A DNA stretch of 64,000 nt from the NCBI GenBank assembly GCA_023134715.1, contig JAGLUP010000003.1, positions 1-64,000 on the forward strand, read 5' to 3'. The stretch comes from Candidatus Parcubacteria bacterium (GTDB lineage Bacteria > Patescibacteriota > Minisyncoccia > Minisyncoccales > JAGLUP01). Below the pieces are notes generated by a model. That model had not been told where the DNA came from and made no database searches. It worked only from the letters and a program-made list of their open reading frames with translations. Of the stretch, positions 35,292 through 43,154 are shown piece by piece; within the stretch, counting starts at the first letter, position 1; each line of letters starts with the position of its first letter. Position numbers and translations under genes: made by a program.

Positions 35292-36706
35292 TTTATATTA
35301 GAAATTTTGAATTTCATATTTTTTTTATTTCGTGTTTTAGTTGAATAATATTGAGTTAATTTTTTCGCCTTATTTAAGGAGCTTAGCTCCCGGAGCTTAG
35401 CTCCTTGGTAATTACGGATTAAGGCTAGAGGACCGGGATAATCTTTCATTTCAATTAAAATATCGTGGGGTTTTGCGAGTTTTTTGATTTTTTTATTTTC
35501 TTCATTATTTCGCCCAACGATAATTTTTACCCAAATTTTTTCGCGTAGTTTTGCGTTTCTGGTTTTGTGTCTGTTTTGCGGTTTTAACCAGAAATGCCGT
35601 CCTACTTTTAGTAATTCAATATCATTACCCTGACATTGAGGATAAATTTTCAACAATTTTTTAAATCGTTTGCTAAATTCCGGGTCAGTCAAGAGACAGC
35701 CGCCAGAAGGAGATGGGTATTGTTTGACTTTGAATTTTTTAGCCAAAGCAATTTGTTTTTTTCTTGAACGACCGGAGATATTAAAAGGTTTGGCAGAGAG
35801 CGGTCTTATCAGTAACCCTTCAAGAGATGATTTTTTTTCAGTGAATTCAAGAGATTTTTTGTTTTGCGTCATTGGCCTTTGCCCTAAAACTTCACCTGTG
35901 GCAATAAATCCATATTTTTCTTTTTCCATTATTTCCTTGGCTTTTTTTAACATTAGAATGCGGCAGTCAAGGCATGGGTTCATTTCTTTTCCATAACCAT
36001 ATTCTGGCGATTTCATTACTTTTAAATGTTCTTTAGAAATATCAATTATTTTTAATTTAATTCCTAAATTTTTTGCCGATTTTTTCGCTTCTTTAGCGCC
36101 AAAAAAATAACTTTTAAAAGTTATCCCTGTTATTTTTATTCCCTGTTTTTGTAGAATTTTTGCGACTAAAATAGAATCCAGCCCTCCAGAGAACAAGACA
36201 AGAGCCGTAGAAGATTTTATGAAATAAATTTTTCGCAAGATAGCTTCAAATTCTTTTAAATTTTTTACGCAATAATCAATTTTTTTATTGTTTGGTTTTT
36301 GGAAATATCTTCCTTCGCCTCGGTTCATTCTTATAGTTATTAAATTAGGAAAGAATTTTTTGGTTTCAAGCAGAGCTTGAGGATTGTCATCAATAAATAT
36401 AGCTGTCTCTTGTTTCTTGAGAATTTTTTTCATTCCCTCCATCTTTGCAATATTTGGAGTGACAACTATTTTTTTAAAATAATGAGCTATTTTTGAATTT
36501 TGAATTTTCTTTTTTTGGAATTTTTCTTCTCCGAAAGATAAAATAAAAAGTTCAAAATTTTTCTTTACCTTTCTTAGAAGAGGAATAACATCAGGATATA
36601 AAAATTGGCAAGATTGATTTAGCCCTTTTTCTAAATTTTTTTTTATAACTTTGCGGAATTTTTCTGTTTCAAATAGAGTATGGTCAAAATCAAAAATAAT
36701 TTTCAT
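35288..36706 (-). CDS. HAD hydrolase / PP-loop (ThiI/MnmA-like) / NFACT-R fusion
   Basis: The 472-residue protein joins three parts. Residues 1-150: HAD-like hydrolase with FDFDHTLFET (Asp6, Asp8), LFILSFGEEKFQ and FIDDNPQAL. Residues about 165-340: PP-loop ATPase with SGGLDS near 172, NPCLDCRILMLKKA, FIATGEVLGQRPMTQ and GGCLLTDPEFSKRF, resembling tRNA-sulfur-transfer enzymes (ThiI/MnmA-like). Residues about 355-440: an NFACT-R1-type RNA-binding domain (VGRHFWLKPQ; KIIVGRNNEEN; DILIEMKDYPGPLALIR). tRNA modification is the best guess; substrate unknown. Near the C-terminus two GGAGCTTAGCTCC palindromes are translated in frame. The final KNKKNMKFKISNIK tail looks dispensable. Confidence 0.78.
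   Translation of the reverse strand: MKIIFDFDHTLFETEKFRKVIKKNLEKGLNQSCQFLYPDVIPLLRKVKKNFELFILSFGEEKFQKKKIQNSKIAHYFKKIVVTPNIAKMEGMKKILKKQETAIFIDDNPQALLETKKFFPNLITIRMNRGEGRYFQKPNNKKIDYCVKNLKEFEAILRKIYFIKSSTALVLFSGGLDSILVAKILQKQGIKITGITFKSYFFGAKEAKKSAKNLGIKLKIIDISKEHLKVMKSPEYGYGKEMNPCLDCRILMLKKAKEIMEKEKYGFIATGEVLGQRPMTQNKKSLEFTEKKSSLEGLLIRPLSAKPFNISGRSRKKQIALAKKFKVKQYPSPSGGCLLTDPEFSKRFKKLLKIYPQCQGNDIELLKVGRHFWLKPQNRHKTRNAKLREKIWVKIIVGRNNEENKKIKKLAKPHDILIEMKDYPGPLALIRNYQGAKLRELSSLNKAKKLTQYYSTKTRNKKNMKFKISNIK
35376..35406 (-). repeat. Tandem GGAGCTTAGCTCC palindromes inside fusion gene
   Basis: Two adjacent copies of GGAGC-TTA-GCTCC (bounded by AAGG and CCTT) lie in frame and code for GAKLRELSSL. 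The same 13-mer forms the ileS leader hairpin. Confidence 0.8.
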
Positions 36707-36739
36707 TTTTTAAATTTATAGATAAAAAACGCAGAAAAT

Positions 36740-36810
36740 AAATTTTGAAATCGTAGGTGTGGGCGAGCGCCCGAGCGAAGCGAGGGTAGGGATAAACGAT
36801 TTCAAAATTT
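36740..36810. repeat. 15-bp inverted repeat with GC-rich core, intergenic
   Basis: Arms AAATTTTGAAATCGT (36740-36754) and ACGATTTCAAAATTT (36796-36810) match perfectly around a 41-bp GC-rich core containing GAGCGCCC and GAGCGAAGCGAGGG. It fills the 142-nt gap between yvcK and the fusion gene and resembles a small non-coding mobile element. Confidence 0.75.
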
Positions 36811-36848
36811 CGTTTTCAAAGTTTTGGCGATTTAGAATCTACGCGCGT

Positions 36849-37805
36849 TTAATCCTCATCAAACAATATTTTCATTATGGTCTTGGCTAATTTTTCAGAG
36901 TCGTGACGGATAAATCCTCTGGTTCTTAAAAAATTTTCCTCAATCACTTGAAAATTTTTATTTTTTCCTATTTGTTTTGGATTATATTCTACAAAACAAG
37001 CTTTTTCTTTTTCATATTTTACTACTCGCGCATTAGAGGGTTTTTTATTATTAAAAATAACATAGTTTAAAACATCTTTTCCTAAGTATTTTTCAATAGT
37101 TTCTATGAAATCTTGACCGTTAAAGTTGTTTGTCTCTCCCAATTTTGTCATTAAGTTGCAGATATAAATTTTTTTGGCTTTATTTCCTTGAATTACTTGC
37201 GGAATTCGCTTGACTAACAGATTGGGAATAATACTGGTATATAAATCACCAGGTCCAATAATAATAAGATTTGCCTTTGTGATTGCTTGCAGAGCTCGTT
37301 TGTTTATTTTACATTCTGGTTTAAGAAAAACATTTTCTATTTTTAGATTGCTGTTGTGTTTAGGAATATCAATATTGGTTTCTCCTTTAATAATTTTTCC
37401 ATTTTCTAATTGAGCAAAGAGACAGGCGTTGTCTAATGTAGAAGGAATTACCGCTCCTTTAATATTAAGAAGTTTGCCTGCTTCGGCAATAGCTTTTTCA
37501 AAATCACCATACATTTCAGATAAAGCAGTAATTAAGAGATTGCCAAAATTATGATTTTTTAAATTTCCTTGAGAAAATCTATGGTTAAATAAATTAGCAA
37601 TTTTTTGTTCAGAATTAGAAAGAGCGATTAAAGCAGGCCTAACGCTTCCTGGCGGTAAAATCCCGAATTCCTCCATTAAGATTTTAGTAGAGCCGCCGTC
37701 ATCAGCCATAGAAACAATAGCCGAGAGATTTACCGGATATTTTTTCAAGCCAGACAATACTGTAAAAATCCCTGTGCCGCCGCCAATAACAACAACATTT
37801 TTCAT
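36849..37805 (-). CDS. yvcK: YvcK/CofD-like protein (GlmR-type)
   Basis: The 318-residue protein has the family's nucleotide-binding N-terminus VVVIGGGTGIFTVLSGLKKY, the DDGGSTKILMEEFGILPPGSVRP block (about 35-57) and IIIGPGDLYTSIIPNLLV (about 190). In Bacillus, YvcK (GlmR) binds UDP-GlcNAc and stimulates GlmS, supporting cell-wall synthesis on gluconeogenic sources. Here it is in the same apparent operon as glmS, which fits. iorB precedes it with a 4-nt overlap. Confidence 0.9.
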   Translation of the reverse strand: MKNVVVIGGGTGIFTVLSGLKKYPVNLSAIVSMADDGGSTKILMEEFGILPPGSVRPALIALSNSEQKIANLFNHRFSQGNLKNHNFGNLLITALSEMYGDFEKAIAEAGKLLNIKGAVIPSTLDNACLFAQLENGKIIKGETNIDIPKHNSNLKIENVFLKPECKINKRALQAITKANLIIIGPGDLYTSIIPNLLVKRIPQVIQGNKAKKIYICNLMTKLGETNNFNGQDFIETIEKYLGKDVLNYVIFNNKKPSNARVVKYEKEKACFVEYNPKQIGKNKNFQVIEENFLRTRGFIRHDSEKLAKTIMKILFDED

Positions 37806-38401
37806 AGATTTTTTGTTTTAGCTAAAAGCCAGGTTTTTTTGTTTAGTTCAAGATATTTTTCAGGAACTATTTTTTTGATTGCCTGTAAAATTGAGTCGGG
37901 GCTTAAGGGAATTAAATTTTTAAAGCAAGCCAAAGAGATTAAAAAAACTCCGGCTGTCACAGGGGTTCCAGTTTGTTTTTTACAAAGAGCTGAAGCTGGG
38001 ATTAAAATTGTTTCCTGGGAAAATTTTTCCAAGTTTTTTAAAATAGCGCTTTTTCCCAATAATTTTTTACCGGGAATCGGGATAAAAAAATCATTCACTA
38101 AAAAAATTGTCTTTGCTTGTTTTGAAGCGTAATAACAGGCCTTTAATGTTTCCTGCATTTCTAAAGCAATTACTAAATCTGCGCTTCCTTGTTTCACTAA
38201 AGGAGAAAAAATTTCTTTGCCAAAACGCAAATGAACCTCAACCGAGCCGCCTCGTTGAGATAAACCGTGAAGCTCAGAGGTTTTAATATCTTTTCCTTCT
38301 ATCAAAACTGCTTGGCTGATGATTTTAAGAATTGTAATCAGCCCCTGGCCGCCAGTTCCAACAATTACGATATTAAATTGATTTTTTGTTATATGTTCCA
38401 T
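37802..38401 (-). CDS. iorB: Indolepyruvate:ferredoxin oxidoreductase beta subunit
   Basis: The gamma-domain subunit of 2-oxoacid:ferredoxin oxidoreductases. The 199-residue protein has VGTGGQGLITILKIISQA (about 12-29), SELHGLSQRGGSVEVHLRFG (about 42-61) and ADLVIALEMQETL. It lies 10 nt after iorA. The complex normally oxidises aryl pyruvates from aromatic amino acids to aryl-acetyl-CoA, passing electrons to ferredoxin. Confidence 0.9.
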   Translation of the reverse strand: MEHITKNQFNIVIVGTGGQGLITILKIISQAVLIEGKDIKTSELHGLSQRGGSVEVHLRFGKEIFSPLVKQGSADLVIALEMQETLKACYYASKQAKTIFLVNDFFIPIPGKKLLGKSAILKNLEKFSQETILIPASALCKKQTGTPVTAGVFLISLACFKNLIPLSPDSILQAIKKIVPEKYLELNKKTWLLAKTKNL

Positions 38402-38411
38402 GTTCTATGTT

Positions 38412-40079
38412 TTATGTTTTTAGTCGGACGCAGGGACGGCGGGCGATAATTACGGAAACCTCTTTTTTATTTAAAAATTCTTTAATAGTTTTTTCCATTT
38501 CTTTTGTATTTATCGGGTCAATAACTTTCAAGCTTTTAACTCCGCAGGCGCTAACAATATTTTCAATTTTTATTGTATCTGCGCCTCCTGGATGCGGCTG
38601 CTGTCCGGTCATTGCCGTGGTGCTGTTATTCATAATAATTATTAAAGGATTTGATTTGTTGAAAATAGTATTAATTAACGCGGGAATGCCTGAGTGGAAA
38701 AAAGATGAATCACCAATAAAAGTAATTAATTTTTGCTTGCTAATGCGTTTAATGCCGTGAGCAATTCCTATTGAGGAGCCCATACAGTAAAGATAATCTT
38801 GAATATTATGAGGAGGGAATCCAGCTAACATATAGCAGCCGATTCCTCCGCCAAAAATTGTTCCTTTCGGAGCAGCTTTTTTAACTGCTGAAAATACAAA
38901 CCAGTAGGGGCAGCCCGGACAAAGGTTAGGATGGCGCTTGGCCAATTTTATTTTCTTGAATTTTTGAATATGCTTTTGAAAATTAAGATTTACTTTTTTG
39001 CCTGTGATTTCAGAAATAGCTGAAATTACATATTCTGGCTTGAGCTCTCCGACCTCCGGTAAAACATTTTTCCCAAAAATTTCTATAGATGAGTTTGCTT
39101 TTCTGGCTAAAATTTCAATTTCTCTTTCAAGATAAGGGTCAAGTTCTTCAACTATTAAAACTTTTTTTAATCTGCCAATAAATTTTTGTATTTTTTTATT
39201 TGGCAAAGGGTGAAAAAATCCTAATTTTAAAACAGGCAAAGAAATGTTTAGTTCTTTTAAGGCCTCCATTACATATAAATAAGAAGCTCCAGAAGCAATT
39301 ATCCCAACCTTAGAAGCAAAGGAGACCCGACCTCCTTTATTCATGAAGGAGGTCGGGTCTCCTGTTTTAATTTTGTTGAGGGTGCTTTTTTCAGAAAATT
39401 CTCTTATTTTTTCAATTTTTTCCAAAAGTTCTTGATGCATTTCTAAAACCCTGGGCGGCATTGTTGAGAATTGGTGGACATTTTTGACAAATTTTGCTTT
39501 TATTTTTCCTTTTTTGATTTTTTCTAAAACAACTGGCGCTGATTGGTGGGAAACTCTGGTTGTTTCTCTAATCATTATTGGAATTTTAAATTTTTCAGAA
39601 AGCTCAAAAGCAAATTTAGTAAAGTCTTTACACTCTTGAGGAAAAGAAGGTTCTAAAATTGGAATATGAGAGAGCGAAGCAAAACCACGGGTGTTTTCTT
39701 CTGATTGGGCCGAACTCCAACAACTGGGGTCGTCAGCTATTAAGATTACCATTCCTCCTTTAATGCCAGTATAAACCAATGGCAGCAAAAAGTCAGAAGC
39801 AACGTTTAAGCCAAAATTTTTCATTGCTACTAAAGTTCTTAAACCGCAAAAAGAAGCTCCGGCTGCCGCTTCCATTGCTGTTTTTTCATTTGTAGAGAAT
39901 TCAAAAACTACTCCTGCTTTTTTAGCGATTTTATAAAAGGTGTTTCCAATTTCTGAAGCAGGAGTGCCAGGATAAGTTGAAACAAATTGAACTCCAGCTT
40001 CCAACGCTCCTCTTACAATCGCCTCATTACCTAAAAGCATTATTTCCTTGCCTTGTTTGTTTTCTAAAATTTCTTCCAT
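38412..40079 (-). CDS. iorA: Indolepyruvate:ferredoxin oxidoreductase alpha subunit, lacking ferredoxin domain
   Basis: The 555-residue thiamin-diphosphate subunit has the N-terminal pyrimidine-binding domain (GNEAIVRGALEAGVQFVSTYPGTPASEIG), a middle domain, and the ThDP/Mg domain (HPNLCPGCPYWFVFSAV near 378; GDSSFFHSGIPALINT near 450; NNSTTAMTGQQPHPGG). It ends at VSVIIARRPCVRLKT, where usual IorA continues for about 60-80 residues with two 4Fe-4S clusters; those Cys motifs are absent here and in iorB. Residues about 240-253 come from an in-frame palindrome (GDPTSFMNKGGRVS). Confidence 0.88.
   Translation of the reverse strand: MEEILENKQGKEIMLLGNEAIVRGALEAGVQFVSTYPGTPASEIGNTFYKIAKKAGVVFEFSTNEKTAMEAAAGASFCGLRTLVAMKNFGLNVASDFLLPLVYTGIKGGMVILIADDPSCWSSAQSEENTRGFASLSHIPILEPSFPQECKDFTKFAFELSEKFKIPIMIRETTRVSHQSAPVVLEKIKKGKIKAKFVKNVHQFSTMPPRVLEMHQELLEKIEKIREFSEKSTLNKIKTGDPTSFMNKGGRVSFASKVGIIASGASYLYVMEALKELNISLPVLKLGFFHPLPNKKIQKFIGRLKKVLIVEELDPYLEREIEILARKANSSIEIFGKNVLPEVGELKPEYVISAISEITGKKVNLNFQKHIQKFKKIKLAKRHPNLCPGCPYWFVFSAVKKAAPKGTIFGGGIGCYMLAGFPPHNIQDYLYCMGSSIGIAHGIKRISKQKLITFIGDSSFFHSGIPALINTIFNKSNPLIIIMNNSTTAMTGQQPHPGGADTIKIENIVSACGVKSLKVIDPINTKEMEKTIKEFLNKKEVSVIIARRPCVRLKT
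39321..39362 (-). repeat. In-frame GACCCGACCT palindrome inside iorA
   Basis: A perfect 17-bp stem (GGAGACCCGACCTCCTT / its complement) with an 8-nt loop, 42 nt = 14 codons long. Its core GACCCGACCT is that of the two terminators flanking rny. Confidence 0.85.
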
Positions 40080-40089
40080 ATAATTTATT

Positions 40090-41898
40090 TTATTCCACGG
40101 TTACGCTTTTTGCTAAATTTCTTGGCTTGTCTATGTCTAAGCCAAGCTCAAGACCTAAATAAGCGGCGAATAAATGCAAAGGAATGGCCGCTAAAATAGG
40201 GGTTAGCATTTCTAATGTTTTTGGGATATAGATAACATCATCGGCTAAGTTTTTAATTTCTTGATTTTTTTCAGTAGTAATAGCAATTACTAATCCTTTT
40301 CTGGCTTTAATTTCTTCTATTGCATTTTTCATTTTATCATAAACTGAATCATAAGGACAGAGGCAAACTGTAGGAAAATTTTCATCAATTAAAGCGAGCT
40401 GACCGTGTTTTATTTCGCCGGCAGGCATTCCTTCGGCATGAATTTTCCATGCAATTTCTTTTAATTTTAATGCTCCTTCTAAAGCAATAGGATAATTATA
40501 TTTTCTTCCTAAAAAGAAAAAGTTTTTATATTCAGAATATTTTTCAGCCAATTCTTTTATTTTATCAGCTTGTTCTAATGTTTTTTTAGCTAGCTCAGGT
40601 AATTTTTGCAATTCGTTTAGAATTTTTTTGCCGGTTACTAAGTCCATTTCTCTTTGTCTGCCCAAGGCAACCGTAATAAGAACTAAAATACATAGTTGAG
40701 AGATAAAGGATTTAGTGGCAGCCACGCCGATTTCAGGCCCAATTCGATTATAGACCCCAGCGTCAGTTTCTCGAGCGATTGAAGACCCAACTGCATTAAC
40801 TATTCCTAAAGTTAAGCATTTTTTTCTTTTTGCTTCTTTTATTGCTTCTAATGTGTCAGCTGTTTCTCCAGATTGAGAAATGGCTAAAACAGCTGTTTTT
40901 TCATCTAAAATTGGTTTTTTATAGCGAAATTCTGAAGATATTTCTGTTTTTATTGGCAGGCCAATATATTCTTCAAACATATACTCTCCAACTTGAGCCG
41001 CGTGTTGGGCCGTGCCGCAGCCAATAAGAGTTATTTTTTCTATTTTTTTTAATCTATCTAAAACCTCTTCTAGCCCTCCTAATTTAACCAACCCTTTATC
41101 TGGAATTATTCTTCCAGCTATGCTTTTTTCAATTGATTCAGGTATTTCAAAAATTTCTTTCAGCATAAAATGGGAAAATTCTTTTTTCTCTGCTTCCTCA
41201 ATTTTCCATTCAATTTTTTCTATAGGTTTTTCTTTTAAAATAAAAAAATCATTAGGCGAGATTACGGCTATTTCATTGTCGTCTAAAGTAATTACCTGCC
41301 GAGTATGAGAAACTATAGCAGATGGATCTGACGCCACTAAAAATTCGTTATGGTTAATTCCTAATAACAACGGAGAACCAAGTTTTGCCGCTACTAATTT
41401 TTCAGGGTCTTTTTTAGAAATTACAGCAATTCCATAAGTTCCTCTAAGTTTTTTTAATGTTTTTCTTACTGCTTCTTCTAAGTTGTTTTGAAAGTGTTTT
41501 TCAATTAAATGAGCAATAACTTCAGAGTCAGTTTCTGAAGAAAATTTATGTCCTTCAGAAATTAATTTTTCCTTTAGCTTTTTATAATTCTCAATAATTC
41601 CGTTATGAACAACAAAAATATTTTTTTGACAGTCAAAATGCGGATGCGCGTTAGCGTCAGTAACAGCGCCGGTAGTCGCCCAACGAGTATGACCAATGCC
41701 TAAATTTCCTTTAATATTTTTCTGTGATTTATTTTTATATTCAGAAATTTTTCCTGTTTTTTTCAACAAAAAGTCATTATTTTTTCCTAAAATAAAAAAG
41801 CCAAAAGAGTCATACCCTCTGTACTCTAATTTTTTTAATCCTGAAAGCAAAATCGGAAAAGCATTTTTTTTACCAATGTAGCCAATAATCCCACACAT
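40090..41898 (-). CDS. glmS: Glucosamine-6-phosphate synthase
   Basis: Makes glucosamine-6-phosphate from fructose-6-phosphate and glutamine, the entry to peptidoglycan precursors. The 602-residue protein has the N-terminal glutaminase with catalytic Cys2 (MCGIIGYIGKKNA), GHTRWATTG (about 70-78) and two SIS sugar-isomerase domains (LIGCGTAQHAAQVG near 290; SGETADTLEA near 340; FFLGRKYNYPIALEGALKLKE near 466). It ends with the conserved NLAKSVTVE. First gene of a minus-strand series with iorA, iorB, yvcK and a GlcNAc-kinase-like gene. Confidence 0.96.
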   Translation of the reverse strand: MCGIIGYIGKKNAFPILLSGLKKLEYRGYDSFGFFILGKNNDFLLKKTGKISEYKNKSQKNIKGNLGIGHTRWATTGAVTDANAHPHFDCQKNIFVVHNGIIENYKKLKEKLISEGHKFSSETDSEVIAHLIEKHFQNNLEEAVRKTLKKLRGTYGIAVISKKDPEKLVAAKLGSPLLLGINHNEFLVASDPSAIVSHTRQVITLDDNEIAVISPNDFFILKEKPIEKIEWKIEEAEKKEFSHFMLKEIFEIPESIEKSIAGRIIPDKGLVKLGGLEEVLDRLKKIEKITLIGCGTAQHAAQVGEYMFEEYIGLPIKTEISSEFRYKKPILDEKTAVLAISQSGETADTLEAIKEAKRKKCLTLGIVNAVGSSIARETDAGVYNRIGPEIGVAATKSFISQLCILVLITVALGRQREMDLVTGKKILNELQKLPELAKKTLEQADKIKELAEKYSEYKNFFFLGRKYNYPIALEGALKLKEIAWKIHAEGMPAGEIKHGQLALIDENFPTVCLCPYDSVYDKMKNAIEEIKARKGLVIAITTEKNQEIKNLADDVIYIPKTLEMLTPILAAIPLHLFAAYLGLELGLDIDKPRNLAKSVTVE

Positions 41899-41937
41899 TA
41901 TTTAATTCTACCCTAACCAGTCAAAGAAATCAAAACA

Positions 41938-42027
41938 TTGACAAATCCATTAAAACAGGTAAGTTAAAACTACGAGAGAGTTCGCTCTTTCAAAATTTAA
42001 TTTAAACAAAAACGAGGTGAATGAAAA
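41938..42027 (+). promoter_or_regulatory. trpD promoter and UUCG-hairpin leader
   Basis: TTGACA (41938-41943), 16-nt spacer, TAAGTT (41960-41965), then GAGAGAG-TTCG-CTCTTTC hairpin (41974-41991), an AT-rich gap and GAGGTGAATGAAAA before ATG. Closely similar leaders precede the next two genes (43064 and 43544). Confidence 0.75.
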
Positions 42028-43038
42028 ATGGAAGAATTTATACAAAAATTAACAGATGGCAAAAATCTAACTACAAAGGAGTCCGAAAAAGTAATGGAGA
42101 TTATTATGTCTGGAAAGGCAACATGCGCGCAGATTAAATCTTTTTTAAGATTGTTAGATGAGAAAGGCGAAACATCTAAAGAGATTGCGGGTTTTGCAAA
42201 AATTATGCGAAAATTTGCAGAAACAATAAAGCCAGAGGTTGATAGAATGCTGGTTGATATGTGCGGGACAGGCGGTGATGCGCTTAAGACATTTAATATA
42301 TCAACAACCTCAATGTTTATCGTCGCGGCTTGCGGGATTCCTGTTGCAAAGCACGGGAACAGGGCGATAACATCCAAATGCGGAAGCGCCGACGTGCTTG
42401 AGGAATTAGGGATTAATCTAAATTTAAGTTTTGGAAAAATCAAAGAGGGAATTGAAAAAGTAGGAATAGGATTTATGTTTGCGCCCGCTCACCACTTAGC
42501 GATGAAGCATGTCATGCCTGCGCGACAAGAACTTAATATGAGAACGGTTTTTAATATACTTGGGCCGCTTACCAATCCGGCGAATGCAAACGCTCAAGTG
42601 ATGGGAGTTTTCAATTCCAATCTTACGGAAACGCTTGCCGAGGTTTTTAGGATATTAGGGATTGAAAGGGCAATGGTCGTTCACGGTGAGCCGGGTCTTG
42701 ATGAGATATCAACTATGGGAGAGACGAAAATTTCAGAATTATATAAAGGGAGGATTGAAACTTACCATATAATGCCTGAGGATTTTGGTTTACGCAGAGC
42801 AAAAGAAAAAGATTTAGTTGGTCGTAGTACAACAAAGAATGCGAGAATTTTAAAGAGTATTCTCAGAGGAGAGGATGCGGGCCCAAGAACAGATATTGTT
42901 CTTTTGAATTCTGCAGCCGGAATTGTGCTTGGAGGAAGAGCAAAGAATTTAAACCATGGTTTGAATATAGCGAGGGATGTGTTGGATAGAGGCGAGGCCT
43001 ATGAGAAACTTCGGGAATTTATTGAATTTGCAAGATAA
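42028..43038 (+). CDS. trpD: Anthranilate phosphoribosyltransferase
   Basis: Transfers phosphoribose from PRPP to anthranilate in tryptophan synthesis. The 336-residue protein has DMCGTGGDALKTFNISTTSMF (about 75-95), KHGNRAITSKCGSADVLEELG (about 110-130), MFAPAHHLAMKHVMPAR and NILGPLTNPANA. The upstream GTG/ATG starts are out of frame, so the start is set by AGGTGA. It is a single-gene unit with promoter, hairpin leader and terminator. trpC is far away (5.6 kb) and other trp genes are not seen. Confidence 0.93.
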   Translation: MEEFIQKLTDGKNLTTKESEKVMEIIMSGKATCAQIKSFLRLLDEKGETSKEIAGFAKIMRKFAETIKPEVDRMLVDMCGTGGDALKTFNISTTSMFIVAACGIPVAKHGNRAITSKCGSADVLEELGINLNLSFGKIKEGIEKVGIGFMFAPAHHLAMKHVMPARQELNMRTVFNILGPLTNPANANAQVMGVFNSNLTETLAEVFRILGIERAMVVHGEPGLDEISTMGETKISELYKGRIETYHIMPEDFGLRRAKEKDLVGRSTTKNARILKSILRGEDAGPRTDIVLLNSAAGIVLGGRAKNLNHGLNIARDVLDRGEAYEKLREFIEFAR

Positions 43039-43063
43039 CATGGGGCAACCTATGTTTTTTTTA
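43037..43063 (+). terminator. Terminator of trpD
   Basis: Hairpin AACATGG-GGCAA-CCTATGTT (bulged) followed by TTTTTTTATT, ending right at the next -35 box. Confidence 0.65.
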
Positions 43064-43154
43064 TTGACAAATTTAGAAAAACAGGTAAGTTAAAACTACG
43101 AGAGGGCGTTGCTCTTTCCAAACTTAATTTGAATGAAATGAGGTGAATGAAAAA
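43064..43154 (+). promoter_or_regulatory. Promoter and hairpin leader, copy 2 of trpD type
   Basis: TTGACA (43064-43069), 16-nt spacer, TAAGTT (43086-43091), hairpin GAGAGGGC-GTT-GCTCTTTC (43100-43118), then GAGGTGAATGAAAAA before ATG 43155. The stem keeps pairing despite base changes relative to the trpD copy. Confidence 0.75.

Noticed and set aside
43143-43154. GTG starts at 43143 and 43629 for the two charged proteins
   Set aside because: Those GTG codons are part of the AGGTGA ribosome site that is shared with trpD, where only the later ATG is in frame.
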